Shown one piece after another: positions 1 through 6,544 of a DNA stretch of 9,332 nucleotides (its first letter is position 1; every line of letters begins with the position of its first letter). Origin of the DNA: CBFGRV01 sp965651265 (GTDB lineage: Bacteria > Bacteroidota > Rhodothermia > Rhodothermales > VXPQ01); assembly GCA_965651265.1 (NCBI GenBank), contig CBFGRV010000097.1, forward strand, positions 1 through 9,332. Direction: 5' to 3'. A model generated the notes under the pieces. The model worked only from the letters and a program-made list of their open reading frames with translations, was not told where the DNA came from and made no database searches. A program made the position numbers and the translations under genes.

Positions 1-146
1 GGAGCCCGATCGACGGGTGCACCACTTTCAAGAGCCACCTCGTCTCGATCCGCCTTTTCGCCGCGTTCTACTATGGCGATCAGCTCATCCTGATCGTCCT
101 CCTGGCCGAAACTGAACCACCGACTGCTGCCTTTATCCGTCGCCAT
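1..146 (-). CDS. Partial CDS, N-terminal 48 codons, unknown product (third gene of pilus-like cluster)
   Basis: The reading frame opens with ATG at 146-144 and runs off the left edge without a stop. The start is well supported: an AAAGAGGA Shine-Dalgarno-like stretch lies 5 bases upstream. The gene follows the PilC-like gene after a 46-base gap on the same strand, so the two are probably co-transcribed. The visible protein begins MATDKGSSRWFSFGQEDDQD and is hydrophilic and strongly acidic. It has no signal peptide, membrane segment or lipobox, so at least its N-terminus is cytoplasmic. I do not recognise the family. Context would allow a cytoplasmic partner of the platform protein, such as a PilB/GspE-type ATPase with an extra N-terminal region or a regulator, but no ATPase motif falls inside the window. 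The gene is surely coding; its function is open. Confidence 0.7.
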   Translation of the reverse strand, partial: MATDKGSSRWFSFGQEDDQDELIAIVERGEKADRDEVALESGAPVDRA

Positions 147-192
147 TGAGATCCTCTTTTATGCCTTCGTTCCGAAAGGCCCGCGCTGCCAA

Positions 193-1554
193 TTATCTCG
201 CCTGCATCATGACCTCTGAACCGGTCGGCATCATGAATGCCGTCTCCATCGAGAGGATGGTCAGAAGCGCGACGATGAACGAGATGAAGAAGGCGACGCC
301 CAGTTTAATGCTTTCTACCACCATCTCCAGCTTCATCTGCGTCTCACCCTCATACAGATCGGCCATCTCATCGGCACTCTCACGCACGGAACCGGTCTCC
401 GCACCGGATCGAAAGCGAGCGATCATCATCGGGAGGAAGACGCCCGACATCTGCATGGACTGGATGAGATCCGTGCCCTTGGCCATCATCTGCGGCACCG
501 TTATCGTCTTCACCTGGTGCTCGATGAAGGTGTTGCCCGTCGCCTCGGCCGCAATCTTCATCACCTCCTCGTTCTCGCCGCTTCCGGCGTAGAGTACGCC
601 GAAGACCCGGCAGAATACCTCCAGGTTGAGCTTGTGAAAGAGGGAGCCTACGATGGGCAGCTTCAGCATATATTTGTGGATGAGAAACTGACCACGCGTC
701 GTCCGGGCAAACATGATCCAGCCGAATATTGCAGCCAGACTCAGCAGGATGACCCACCAGTAGTTGTTGTCCATCCATCCCGCAAAGGCCAGCGACAATC
801 GCGTGAGGAGGGGAATATTGATCTCGAAACTGGTAAAGAGGCCCATCATTGCCGGCACGATGCTCCAGATATACCAGACGAAGGCAGCGATGGTGATAAT
901 CAGCGTTATGGCCGGCATGATGAGTGCCTTTCGGACGTTCTTCCTGAACTCGTCCTTGCGCTCCAGGTATTTGGCGGTGGCCTCGAACATCTCGGCCATG
1001 TTGCCGCTCTCGGCGGCGAGGCCCAACATGTAGGCCGTGAACTTGCCCAGCACGTGCTGGTGCTTCATGAAGGCCTGGCGCGCATCCATGCCGCTACGCA
1101 GATCGCTGCTCAGGTCGCGAAGCATCTGCTTGAGTGCCGCATTCGAAGTATCAGCGGCGAGTAACGTCAAAATTTCGTCGAAGGGGAGCTTTCTGCGAAG
1201 CATGTTCGCCGAGAGCCGAACGAACATGATGAGATCCTGCGTAGGCGGCTTGAGCTGAAAGTCTACCCACTTCCGCTCGACCTTCAGAACCTCGAGCCCC
1301 AGTCGTTCGAGGGCCGTCTTGACCTCTTCCGCGGCGTAGGCCTTCTGCTGCCCTCGGGCAACCTCTCCGCTTGGGTGGCGCACCTTGTAAAGAAACATGC
1401 GCCGCTGTTCGATCGCTTCCGGCTGGAAGTCATGCTTCTGTGAAAGCGTGGCAATGCGCTTCTGTGCGGCCCGCCGGCTAGGGGCAAAAACAGTCCCGCG
1501 GATCGGGTCGCCGGCGATGCTCAGGCCGCTAAAGCGGAATTCGTGGACGGGCAT
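193..1554 (-). CDS. pilC: Type IV pilus / type II secretion inner-membrane platform protein, GspF/PilC family, duplicated N-terminal module
   Basis: This is the polytopic inner-membrane platform on which a PilB/GspE-like ATPase drives pilin assembly. The 453-residue protein has two T2SSF-type repeats, about 107-233 and 311-437. Each carries the family signature around an acidic-Gly turn: 'LAAESGNMAEMFEATAKYLE' near 179-198 and 'GAETGSVRESADEMADLYEG' near 384-403. Hydrophobic segments lie at about 211-233, 264-284 and 415-437, the usual three-helix layout. The length is somewhat above the usual 400 or so because the N-terminal cap module appears twice (about 5-47 and 53-93), each copy an F-x-[FY]-x..G....RG...A...A pattern. 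The start is ATG at 1554; its ribosome site is weak (AGAG well upstream), unlike that of the pilin gene. The gene follows the pilin-like gene after 109 bases containing a hairpin and precedes another gene by 46 bases. Family assignment is firm. The choice between pilus and secretion system cannot be made from this gene alone. Confidence 0.93.
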   Translation of the reverse strand: MPVHEFRFSGLSIAGDPIRGTVFAPSRRAAQKRIATLSQKHDFQPEAIEQRRMFLYKVRHPSGEVARGQQKAYAAEEVKTALERLGLEVLKVERKWVDFQLKPPTQDLIMFVRLSANMLRRKLPFDEILTLLAADTSNAALKQMLRDLSSDLRSGMDARQAFMKHQHVLGKFTAYMLGLAAESGNMAEMFEATAKYLERKDEFRKNVRKALIMPAITLIITIAAFVWYIWSIVPAMMGLFTSFEINIPLLTRLSLAFAGWMDNNYWWVILLSLAAIFGWIMFARTTRGQFLIHKYMLKLPIVGSLFHKLNLEVFCRVFGVLYAGSGENEEVMKIAAEATGNTFIEHQVKTITVPQMMAKGTDLIQSMQMSGVFLPMMIARFRSGAETGSVRESADEMADLYEGETQMKLEMVVESIKLGVAFFISFIVALLTILSMETAFMMPTGSEVMMQAR

Positions 1555-1595
1555 GTGAGTCGTGAACTCTAGCTAAAACACCTTACAAAATCGAA

Positions 1596-1637
1596 GGGTG
1601 CGACACGAAATCATATGAGTCGCTTCGTGCCGCACCC
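1596..1637 (-). terminator. Strong hairpin between pilin-like gene and pilC: partial terminator or mRNA processing/stability element
   Basis: Two 14-base arms (1596-1609 and 1624-1637) flank a 14-base loop. They match at 13 of 14 positions. In the minus-strand RNA the odd pair is a G-U wobble, so the stem is continuous. It begins 26 bases after the pilin stop codon. The following RNA has only a short T run (complement of 1587-1590), so I read it as a leaky terminator or a 3'-end protecting hairpin rather than a full stop. Confidence 0.6.
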
Positions 1638-1663
1638 CTCTGTTCTGATCAATAAGATTCAGA

Positions 1664-2116
1664 TTAGCACGACGGGGCTGGATCGGGTGCTCCATCAGCG
1701 CTCGTTGCAATCTTAATATCGGAATCGTTGATTCCGCACACTGCAAGTGCGACGTGGGTACCCAGCTCAGCATTTGTGCTGGTGACAGTTACGCCCGCGG
1801 GAGTGCCCTCAGCCATGGTGTAAACAGCGTTCACATTCGTCCACTTTTCATCAGCAGCGGTGCCGGCGCTATTCTTATAGTTCAGCACACTAAAGTCGGT
1901 AACTGCTGTGAAATCTGCGTACGTGTCCGGACCACCAAACTGCGGCGGCTTCTGGACCCAAGTCTGTACATCAGAGGCTATTCGCATCATGTCATGAACT
2001 TGAGCATCGATGCTGGCCTTGACGTTGTTAGTTGTGTAGGCCTGAATGCCTGCGATGATGGCGATGCCCACGAGGACGACGCCAAGGACGATGAGAAGAA
2101 GTTGTGCCTGACCCAT
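1664..2116 (-). CDS. Type IV pilin-like small subunit with C-terminal disulfide loop, non-canonical leader
   Basis: A 150-residue protein with a hydrophobic N-terminal helix (about residues 6-25) followed by an amphipathic stretch and a Thr/Ala/Asn-rich globular part. Two cysteines only, C127 and the last residue C150, could close a C-terminal loop like the D-region of type IV pilins. Adjacency to PilC supports a pilin-like role at the inner membrane or in an extracellular filament. The start at 2116 is decisive: a perfect TAAGGAGGT lies 5 bases upstream, whereas the frame open for 32 more codons upstream is GC-rich leader sequence. It is unusual in lacking a basic prepilin leader and Glu5. 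The protein starts MGQAQLLLIV, so a prepilin peptidase could at most remove Met-Gly. It may instead be an unprocessed pilin-like anchor. I know of no characterised homologue. Certain as a gene, moderate as a pilin. Confidence 0.85.
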   Translation of the reverse strand: MGQAQLLLIVLGVVLVGIAIIAGIQAYTTNNVKASIDAQVHDMMRIASDVQTWVQKPPQFGGPDTYADFTAVTDFSVLNYKNSAGTAADEKWTNVNAVYTMAEGTPAGVTVTSTNAELGTHVALAVCGINDSDIKIATSADGAPDPAPSC

Positions 2117-2121
2117 CAGGT

Positions 2122-2130
2122 ACCTCCTTA
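2122..2130 (-). promoter_or_regulatory. Perfect Shine-Dalgarno of the pilin-like gene
   Basis: The minus strand reads TAAGGAGGT with a 5-base spacer to the ATG at 2116. This full anti-SD match fixes the start. It predicts much stronger translation than for pilC or the PBP gene, whose starts lack a clear ribosome site. Confidence 0.9.
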
Positions 2131-2169
2131 GTTGTGTGTTGTGGTGTAGTTTGCAAGGTGGGGTGGAAC

Positions 2170-2254
2170 CGGCGCCGAAGCGGCCGCTCGCCCGCCAGGT
2201 TGGTGGCGGCACACCCAGTGGGGTTGCCCCCGCGCCGGATCGTCCGGCGGTGTG
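2170..2254 (-). promoter_or_regulatory. Candidate structured 5' leader RNA of the pilin-like gene (three-way junction plus two hairpins)
   Basis: In the minus-strand RNA an outer stem (CACACC complementary to 2249-2254, GGTGTG complementary to 2210-2215) encloses two hairpins. One has a 6-base stem (2234-2239 with 2243-2248). The other is GGGG-GCAA-CCCC with a GNRA tetraloop (2220-2231). Directly stacked on the outer stem is a third hairpin, CCGCCA/TGGCGG (2192-2209). A fourth has a C(UUCG)G tetraloop (2170-2186). The 40 bases from there to the Shine-Dalgarno are C/A-rich and unstructured. All pairings are seen in the sequence; that they form, and that this DNA is transcribed, is inference. 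The local GC content makes chance hairpins possible. Confidence 0.45.
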
Positions 2255-2539
2255 TGTTGTGCCCTGATATCCTCCCGCTCTGATCTCGTGCGGAAAGCAC
2301 TTTCGCAGAGCCGAGTCGACAGGGCGCCGATGCGCGTCACGCTCAGCCGGTCATCCGATCGATCAAATGGATGAGGGCGGCATTTTGCGCACTGACACGA
2401 GGTACATCCTCGCGAGACAGGGCTTCGCGGAAACGGTACCGAAGATTAGTTTTGCGGAGGACACCGGGAAGGGCGGCGGACCTCCGCACCCTCCGGCCGG
2501 CGATACGATATACATATTCGGACGCACACGCCGCCGCTC

Positions 2540-4825
2540 GTGAGATTCGATTCGTTCACATTCCGCATGCCCTCGATCCCGAAGTGGCTTCTCGTCACGA
2601 CGGGCCTGGTGATCGTCGTCGCGCTCGCGGGGACCATCTACGTCAAGCTCCTCCTCCGCGAGGTGCCCACGCTGGAGCAGCTCGAAGATCCCGTCTTCCA
2701 GCTGGCGGCCGTCGCCTACACGGCGGACGGCAAGGAGCTCGCCCGCTTCTCCACGGAGAACCGCTCCTGGGCGCCGTACGAGCGCATCTCGCCGCACGTC
2801 GTGAATGCGCTCATCGCGACGGAGGACCACCGCTTCTTCCAGCACGCGGGCATCGACTATTTCCGCACGGTGTCGGCCGTCGGGCAGACCATCCTGGCGA
2901 AGCTCGGCATCGGTGACTTCCGCACGCAGGGCGGCTCCACCATCACGCAGCAGCTGGCCCGCAACCTGTACGACGAACAGATCGGGTTCGACCGGTCCGT
3001 CAGCCGCAAGCTGAAGGAGATGGTGACGGCCCGGCAGCTCGAGCGGCGCTACGACAAGCGGGAGATCATCGAGCTGTACCTGAACACGGTCCAGTTCGGC
3101 TACAATGCGTATGGCATCGAGACGGCGGCACGGACGTTTTTCGGCAAGCCGGCCGTGGCGCTGACCGTGCCGGAGAGCGCCGTGCTCGTCGGGATGCTCC
3201 GCGCCATCACGCGCTACAATCCGGTGCGCAATCCGGAGAACGCGCGCGCCCGTCGCGATGTGGTGCTGGCGCTCATGGAGCGGCACCGGTTCATCACGAA
3301 GGAGGAGCGCGCAAACTTTTCGGCCGTACCGGTGGCGGCGACCTACCATTCATCGGCCATCACGTCGGGCCTCGCGCCGCACTTTGCGCAGGAGCTGAAC
3401 GAATGGCTGGAGGAGTGGGGGACCGAGAACGGCATCGACGTGTACTCGCGCGGGCTGCGCATCCACACGACCATCGACAGCCGCCTGCAGGAGCTGGCCC
3501 AGGCCGCCGTGGAGGAGCAGCTCGCCGCGCTGCAGGATGTCGTCGACTACGAGTGGAGTCGCGAGTCCGACTTTTTCCTGGGGGAGGGCATCGAGCTCTA
3601 CGCGAATCGCTCGGCGGATGCTTTCGCCTATTTCTGGCGGGGTCCGGAGGGAGAGGACATCATCCGCGAAACGGGTGCGTTCCGCCGGATGCGTCAGGGT
3701 GGGATGGAGGAGGACGAGGCCGTCGCGCGGCTCCGCTCCGATGCCGGCTTCCTGGATTCCCTGAAGGCCGTCAAGAATCAGCTTCAGGCCGGGCTCGTCT
3801 CCATCGACCCGCGAAACGGGTACGTGCGCGTTTGGGTGGGCGGGCGCGAGATCGAGGACGACTGGAACGACCACGTCGCCGGCACGCGGCGCCAGCCCGG
3901 ATCCACGTTCAAACCCTTCGTCTACACGGCGGCCGTCGACAACGGCTATCCGCCCAGCTACGCGCTGCCGGATCGGCAGCTCACCTACACGGGGCCGTAC
4001 ACCAGCACGCCCTGGACGCCCTCCAACTTCGGCGGCGCGACCGGCCGCATGATCACCCTGCGCCACGCTCTTGCTACGTCGAATAACTTGATTACGGCGC
4101 GCGTGATCACGGAGCTCATCACCCCGCCCCAGGTGACCTGGTACGCCCGGCGGATGGGGATCGAGAGCCCGATGACGCCGGTCGCGTCGCTGGGGTTGGG
4201 GACGAGCGAGGTCACGCTGCTCGAGCTTACGTCCGCTTACGTGACGCTGGCCGCGGGAGGCAAGTATTACAGGCCGACGTTCGTAACGCGGATCGAGGAT
4301 CGGGACGGGAACGTGCTCTACGAGGCGGAGCCCGGGCCGGCGCGCGAGGTGCTGCCGTCGCGGACGGCCTACACGGTCGTGGACATGCTGCGGGATGCCG
4401 TCAGGTACGGGACGGCCGTGCGGCTGCGCGGGCCGCAGTTCCGGCTGGGGGCGTACGATCTGGCCGCGAAGACGGGGACGACGCAGGGGAATGCGGACGG
4501 CTGGTTCATGCTCATGCACCCGGACCTCGTGACGGGCGTGTGGGTCGGCTTCAATGACCGGCGCGTCACGTTCCGCTCGCGGTTCTGGGGCCAGGGGGCG
4601 CACAACGCCCTCTTCGTGGCGGGCGCGTTCTTCCGGAAGGCCGTTGATGATCCCAACGTGATCATCAGCCGCAACGGTTTTCCCGGCGCGGATCAGCTGG
4701 GCATCGGCCCGAAGCCCGAGCAGCCGGCCGTGCCCGTGCGGTCAACCACCCCGCCATCCAGAGAGGAGCCGCCGGCCGTGATCGATCTCACGCGGTCAGA
4801 CAGCTCCTTGACGCTCGGCAACTGA
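2540..4825 (+). CDS. pbp1A: Bifunctional class A penicillin-binding protein (PBP1A-type transglycosylase/transpeptidase)
   Basis: Polymerises lipid II glycan strands and cross-links the stem peptides at the outer face of the inner membrane. The 761-residue protein has a short cytoplasmic N-terminus, one membrane anchor (about 16-39), then a GT51 domain (about 50-245). GT51 motifs: TEDHRFFQHAGID with catalytic E95, QGGSTITQQLARNLY (130-144) and the ERRYDKREIIELYLN/FGYNAYGIETAARTFFG block (169-202). The transpeptidase has nucleophile S455 in STFK (455-458), SNN (514-516) and KTG (644-646). All catalytic motifs are intact. Residues about 330-414 form an acidic, aromatic-rich linker between the domains, and the tail after 720 is Pro-rich and disordered. 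I give GTG at 2540. ATG at 2567 is equally possible, since neither has a visible ribosome site; no start lies further upstream before the in-frame stop at 2447. It is probably monocistronic. Confidence 0.95.
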   Translation: MRFDSFTFRMPSIPKWLLVTTGLVIVVALAGTIYVKLLLREVPTLEQLEDPVFQLAAVAYTADGKELARFSTENRSWAPYERISPHVVNALIATEDHRFFQHAGIDYFRTVSAVGQTILAKLGIGDFRTQGGSTITQQLARNLYDEQIGFDRSVSRKLKEMVTARQLERRYDKREIIELYLNTVQFGYNAYGIETAARTFFGKPAVALTVPESAVLVGMLRAITRYNPVRNPENARARRDVVLALMERHRFITKEERANFSAVPVAATYHSSAITSGLAPHFAQELNEWLEEWGTENGIDVYSRGLRIHTTIDSRLQELAQAAVEEQLAALQDVVDYEWSRESDFFLGEGIELYANRSADAFAYFWRGPEGEDIIRETGAFRRMRQGGMEEDEAVARLRSDAGFLDSLKAVKNQLQAGLVSIDPRNGYVRVWVGGREIEDDWNDHVAGTRRQPGSTFKPFVYTAAVDNGYPPSYALPDRQLTYTGPYTSTPWTPSNFGGATGRMITLRHALATSNNLITARVITELITPPQVTWYARRMGIESPMTPVASLGLGTSEVTLLELTSAYVTLAAGGKYYRPTFVTRIEDRDGNVLYEAEPGPAREVLPSRTAYTVVDMLRDAVRYGTAVRLRGPQFRLGAYDLAAKTGTTQGNADGWFMLMHPDLVTGVWVGFNDRRVTFRSRFWGQGAHNALFVAGAFFRKAVDDPNVIISRNGFPGADQLGIGPKPEQPAVPVRSTTPPSREEPPAVIDLTRSDSSLTLGN

Positions 4826-4887
4826 AGGCCAGTTTGCACCTTCGCATTCACTCCAGCGGTCGCTTTAACCGATCGGTAATAGTCGCA

Positions 4888-4905
4888 GGCAGAATGAAAT
4901 CTGCC
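4888..4905. terminator. Weak hairpin in the convergent gap after the PBP gene
   Basis: GGCAGA and TCTGCC (6-base perfect arms) flank a 6-base loop, in the 111-base gap between the converging ends of the PBP gene and the PIN gene. No T run follows on either strand, so any terminator role is weak or Rho-assisted. Nothing else is evident in 4826-4936, which is less GC-rich than the PBP gene. Confidence 0.3.
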
Positions 4906-4936
4906 AATCAAGCCAGTCAGTCAATAAGAGTCTGGA

Positions 4937-5440
4937 CTATTCGATAGAGCTGTCGTCCGGATCCCACAAATGGAGTCGTTTCGTCACTTCGGCAGCGGGA
5001 AGTCGAGCGCCAGCCTCCACAATATGCCGGAGGCAACTTGCTGCTTCGGCGGGCTTCAACATGGAGTAGTCAAGAATGCGGTCCAGAATCCAAAGTATGC
5101 CATGGACCGCAACCCCTTCAGCCTCTGCTGCCCGGCGGAGTGCGCGATCTCCAGTGAGGAGAGTGAGTCCTTCGTCGCGTGCGACGAGAAGTGCGGAGAG
5201 GTCTACTCTGGAAGGTCCAGGATATCTGCGTGCGAGGGAGCCGACTAGCTCATCAAGTTGATCCCCCGATAGGTTCACCGGCTGTAGACCAATTGATTTG
5301 AGACGTGATGAAGGTGGATTGCGAAGTTCAACAAGGACGAGGTTCGGAATGATGAGTTCTAGCCCGATCTGAAATACGTGCTCCTCCAGCTCACCATTTG
5401 CGAGATCAATCCAAATGTTTGCATCCGTGACGCAGAGCAT
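4937..5440 (-). CDS. PIN-domain ribonuclease, probable toxin of an HTH-ImmA/PIN pair
   Basis: PIN domains are Mg2+-dependent ribonucleases, and many are VapC-type toxins that cut tRNA or rRNA. The 167-residue protein shows the usual acidic set: D6 in VTDANIWIDL, E39 in LVLVELRNP, D80 before LSALLVARDEG, and D98 in LLTGDRALRRAAE, the last being the typical C-terminal TGD-x-x-L-x-x-A signature. The fold core ends near residue 120. A further helical tail of about 45 residues ends in an acidic DPDDSSIE, making it longer than a usual VapC of about 130. The start ATG at 5440 lies 8 bases after the stop of the upstream HTH-peptidase gene, with no good ribosome site of its own, so translation is probably coupled. 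Antitoxin-first order and coupling are typical of type II toxin-antitoxin operons. The PIN assignment is strong; toxicity is inferred. Confidence 0.85.
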   Translation of the reverse strand: MLCVTDANIWIDLANGELEEHVFQIGLELIIPNLVLVELRNPPSSRLKSIGLQPVNLSGDQLDELVGSLARRYPGPSRVDLSALLVARDEGLTLLTGDRALRRAAEAEGVAVHGILWILDRILDYSMLKPAEAASCLRHIVEAGARLPAAEVTKRLHLWDPDDSSIE

Positions 5441-5448
5441 GAGTCGAG

Positions 5449-6519
5449 CTACTGCGTGGTGAGCTCGCCCAGGGCCTCCTTCTCTTCGTCAGTGACAAGT
5501 GGCCCTTCTTTATAGAGCTCAGATGCACGTCGCGGGCCAATTAGGTCTTCCGCGATGGCCTGTAGGACTAGAAGTCGAAATCTGGTAGGCTTTTCATTGG
5601 GGACAGCCTCTCCCGGTTCCCTTTGCCTCCATCCAGCCAGACTAAAGTATCGGTATAGCCTTTCCGCCTCGCCCTTTGAAATGATGCCGAGATCCTTTGC
5701 CCGGTACACGAGGGCGGCCATGCTCAGGCCATATCGTTGCTTCAAAACATAAAGTTCGTGTGGGCTGAGGCGACTGCGAGATTCTCCCAGATCAGCGATA
5801 AGAGTCAGGCGGGGTGCGAGAAAGGCCCCCGCAAAGCGATGGCATGCGCGCTCTGCGGTAAACCCCTCTGCTTGATCCTCCACGATGTCAAGCATGATGT
5901 GTCCCAGTTCGTGGCTCAGATTGAATCTCTGCCGGTCGCCGGGAGTGCTCTCGTTAGTCACGATGACAGGAACTCCACCGTCGACATCCGCCTGAAAGGT
6001 GCATGCGTCAAATGCTTCGTCGGAAGAAAGTACGCCGACGCGGATGCCCTTGTCTTCTAGATGACCGGTAAGGTCATCGATAGGGTCCATTCCGATCTCC
6101 CACGCCTTTCGGAGAGCTTCGGCCGCCTCCTCTACCTCATCAAAGGAGCGAACTTCCCTGGGGAAGCTGCGCGGATACTTAAATCCGGAGTCTTCACCCC
6201 AAATTTTCTCGGTTTCGAGGTAGCGCTCCAGCCAGTCCCGTATGTCTTCTATGATTCTCTTCTCCTCTTTCTTGCTCAGCCGCGATTTCCTCCGATAGGC
6301 CGGCTCGATATCCCCAACGACGGTGGGGCGAAGAAAGTAAGAGAGATCAAACTGGAGTGCCTGCGCGATGGCGATGAGGGTAGCGGAATCGGGAGTCGAT
6401 TCGCCCCGCTCATATTTAGAGAGAGTAGTGTGGCTGACGGTACCTATCCGCTCGGCCAATTCACGTAGACTCAGGCCGCGGCGCCGCCGCGCCTGCCAGA
6501 TACGGAGACCGATTGACAT
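5449..6519 (-). CDS. XRE-family HTH fused to ImmA/IrrE (M78) metallopeptidase, probable antitoxin/regulator
   Basis: A 356-residue cytoplasmic fusion. Residues 6-64 are a Cro/C1-type HTH (LSLRELAERIG..SHTTLSKYERGESTP). Residues 75-140 are a charged helical linker. Residues about 150-240 hold an ImmA/IrrE zinc peptidase with HELGH (H203, E204, H207) and a likely third ligand E223 in ERACHRFAGAFLAP, so the active site looks intact. A C-terminal helical region (about 290-345, W..REPGE..P.EKPTRFRLLVLQAIAEDLI) resembles the tail commonly seen in this fusion type. HTH-COG2856 fusions are known as antitoxin or regulator halves of two-gene modules. Here it heads the operon with the PIN nuclease, and a 36-base inverted repeat sits on its promoter. 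I infer binding to its own operator, neutralisation of the PIN protein, and possible self-cleavage or partner cleavage on a signal. Start ATG at 6519, with AAAGG about 12 bases upstream. Base composition is visibly less GC-rich than in the flanks, suggesting acquisition. Confidence 0.9.
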   Translation of the reverse strand: MSIGLRIWQARRRRGLSLRELAERIGTVSHTTLSKYERGESTPDSATLIAIAQALQFDLSYFLRPTVVGDIEPAYRRKSRLSKKEEKRIIEDIRDWLERYLETEKIWGEDSGFKYPRSFPREVRSFDEVEEAAEALRKAWEIGMDPIDDLTGHLEDKGIRVGVLSSDEAFDACTFQADVDGGVPVIVTNESTPGDRQRFNLSHELGHIMLDIVEDQAEGFTAERACHRFAGAFLAPRLTLIADLGESRSRLSPHELYVLKQRYGLSMAALVYRAKDLGIISKGEAERLYRYFSLAGWRQREPGEAVPNEKPTRFRLLVLQAIAEDLIGPRRASELYKEGPLVTDEEKEALGELTTQ

Positions 6520-6544
6520 AAGGCGTTCAACCTTTGACCCAGGG

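Larger units (their letters stand above)
2117..2539. promoter_or_regulatory. Divergent intergenic region between pilin-like gene and PBP gene
   Basis: These 423 bases should hold the promoters of both flanking genes; I could not place either with confidence. Left part: the pilin leader described separately. Middle: a near-palindrome TGCGGAAAGCACTTTCGCA (2289-2307, one base off perfect), a possible operator. Right part: on the plus strand there are small overlapping hairpins CGAGG/CCTCG (2398-2412) and CGCGA/TCGCG (2411-2429), and GCGGAGG/CCTCCGC (2454-2460 with 2481-2487). An AT-rich patch at 2503-2518 containing TATACATATT may be the PBP -10 area, but no good -35 stands at the right distance. 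No convincing gene lies here. Confidence 0.5.

Noticed and set aside
2117..2212. An upstream extension of the pilin-like protein by 32 residues to 2212
   Set aside because: The perfect Shine-Dalgarno at 2122-2130 sits inside the extension and points to 2116, and the extra residues look like translated leader sequence.
2170..2270. A cyclic-di-GMP (GEMM) riboswitch upstream of the pilin-like gene
   Set aside because: The context fits and AGGGCA occurs near 2262-2267, but the conserved ACGCAAAGCC-type core and the GAAA tetraloop/receptor arrangement are absent. The leader is reported as an unclassified structure instead.
2363..4603. Two long open frames on the minus strand (2363-3349 and 3350-4603) opposite the PBP gene
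   Set aside because: They are antisense to a gene with all catalytic motifs intact. Their products are Arg/His/Pro-rich low-complexity protein with no fold signature, the usual shadow of GC-rich codons.
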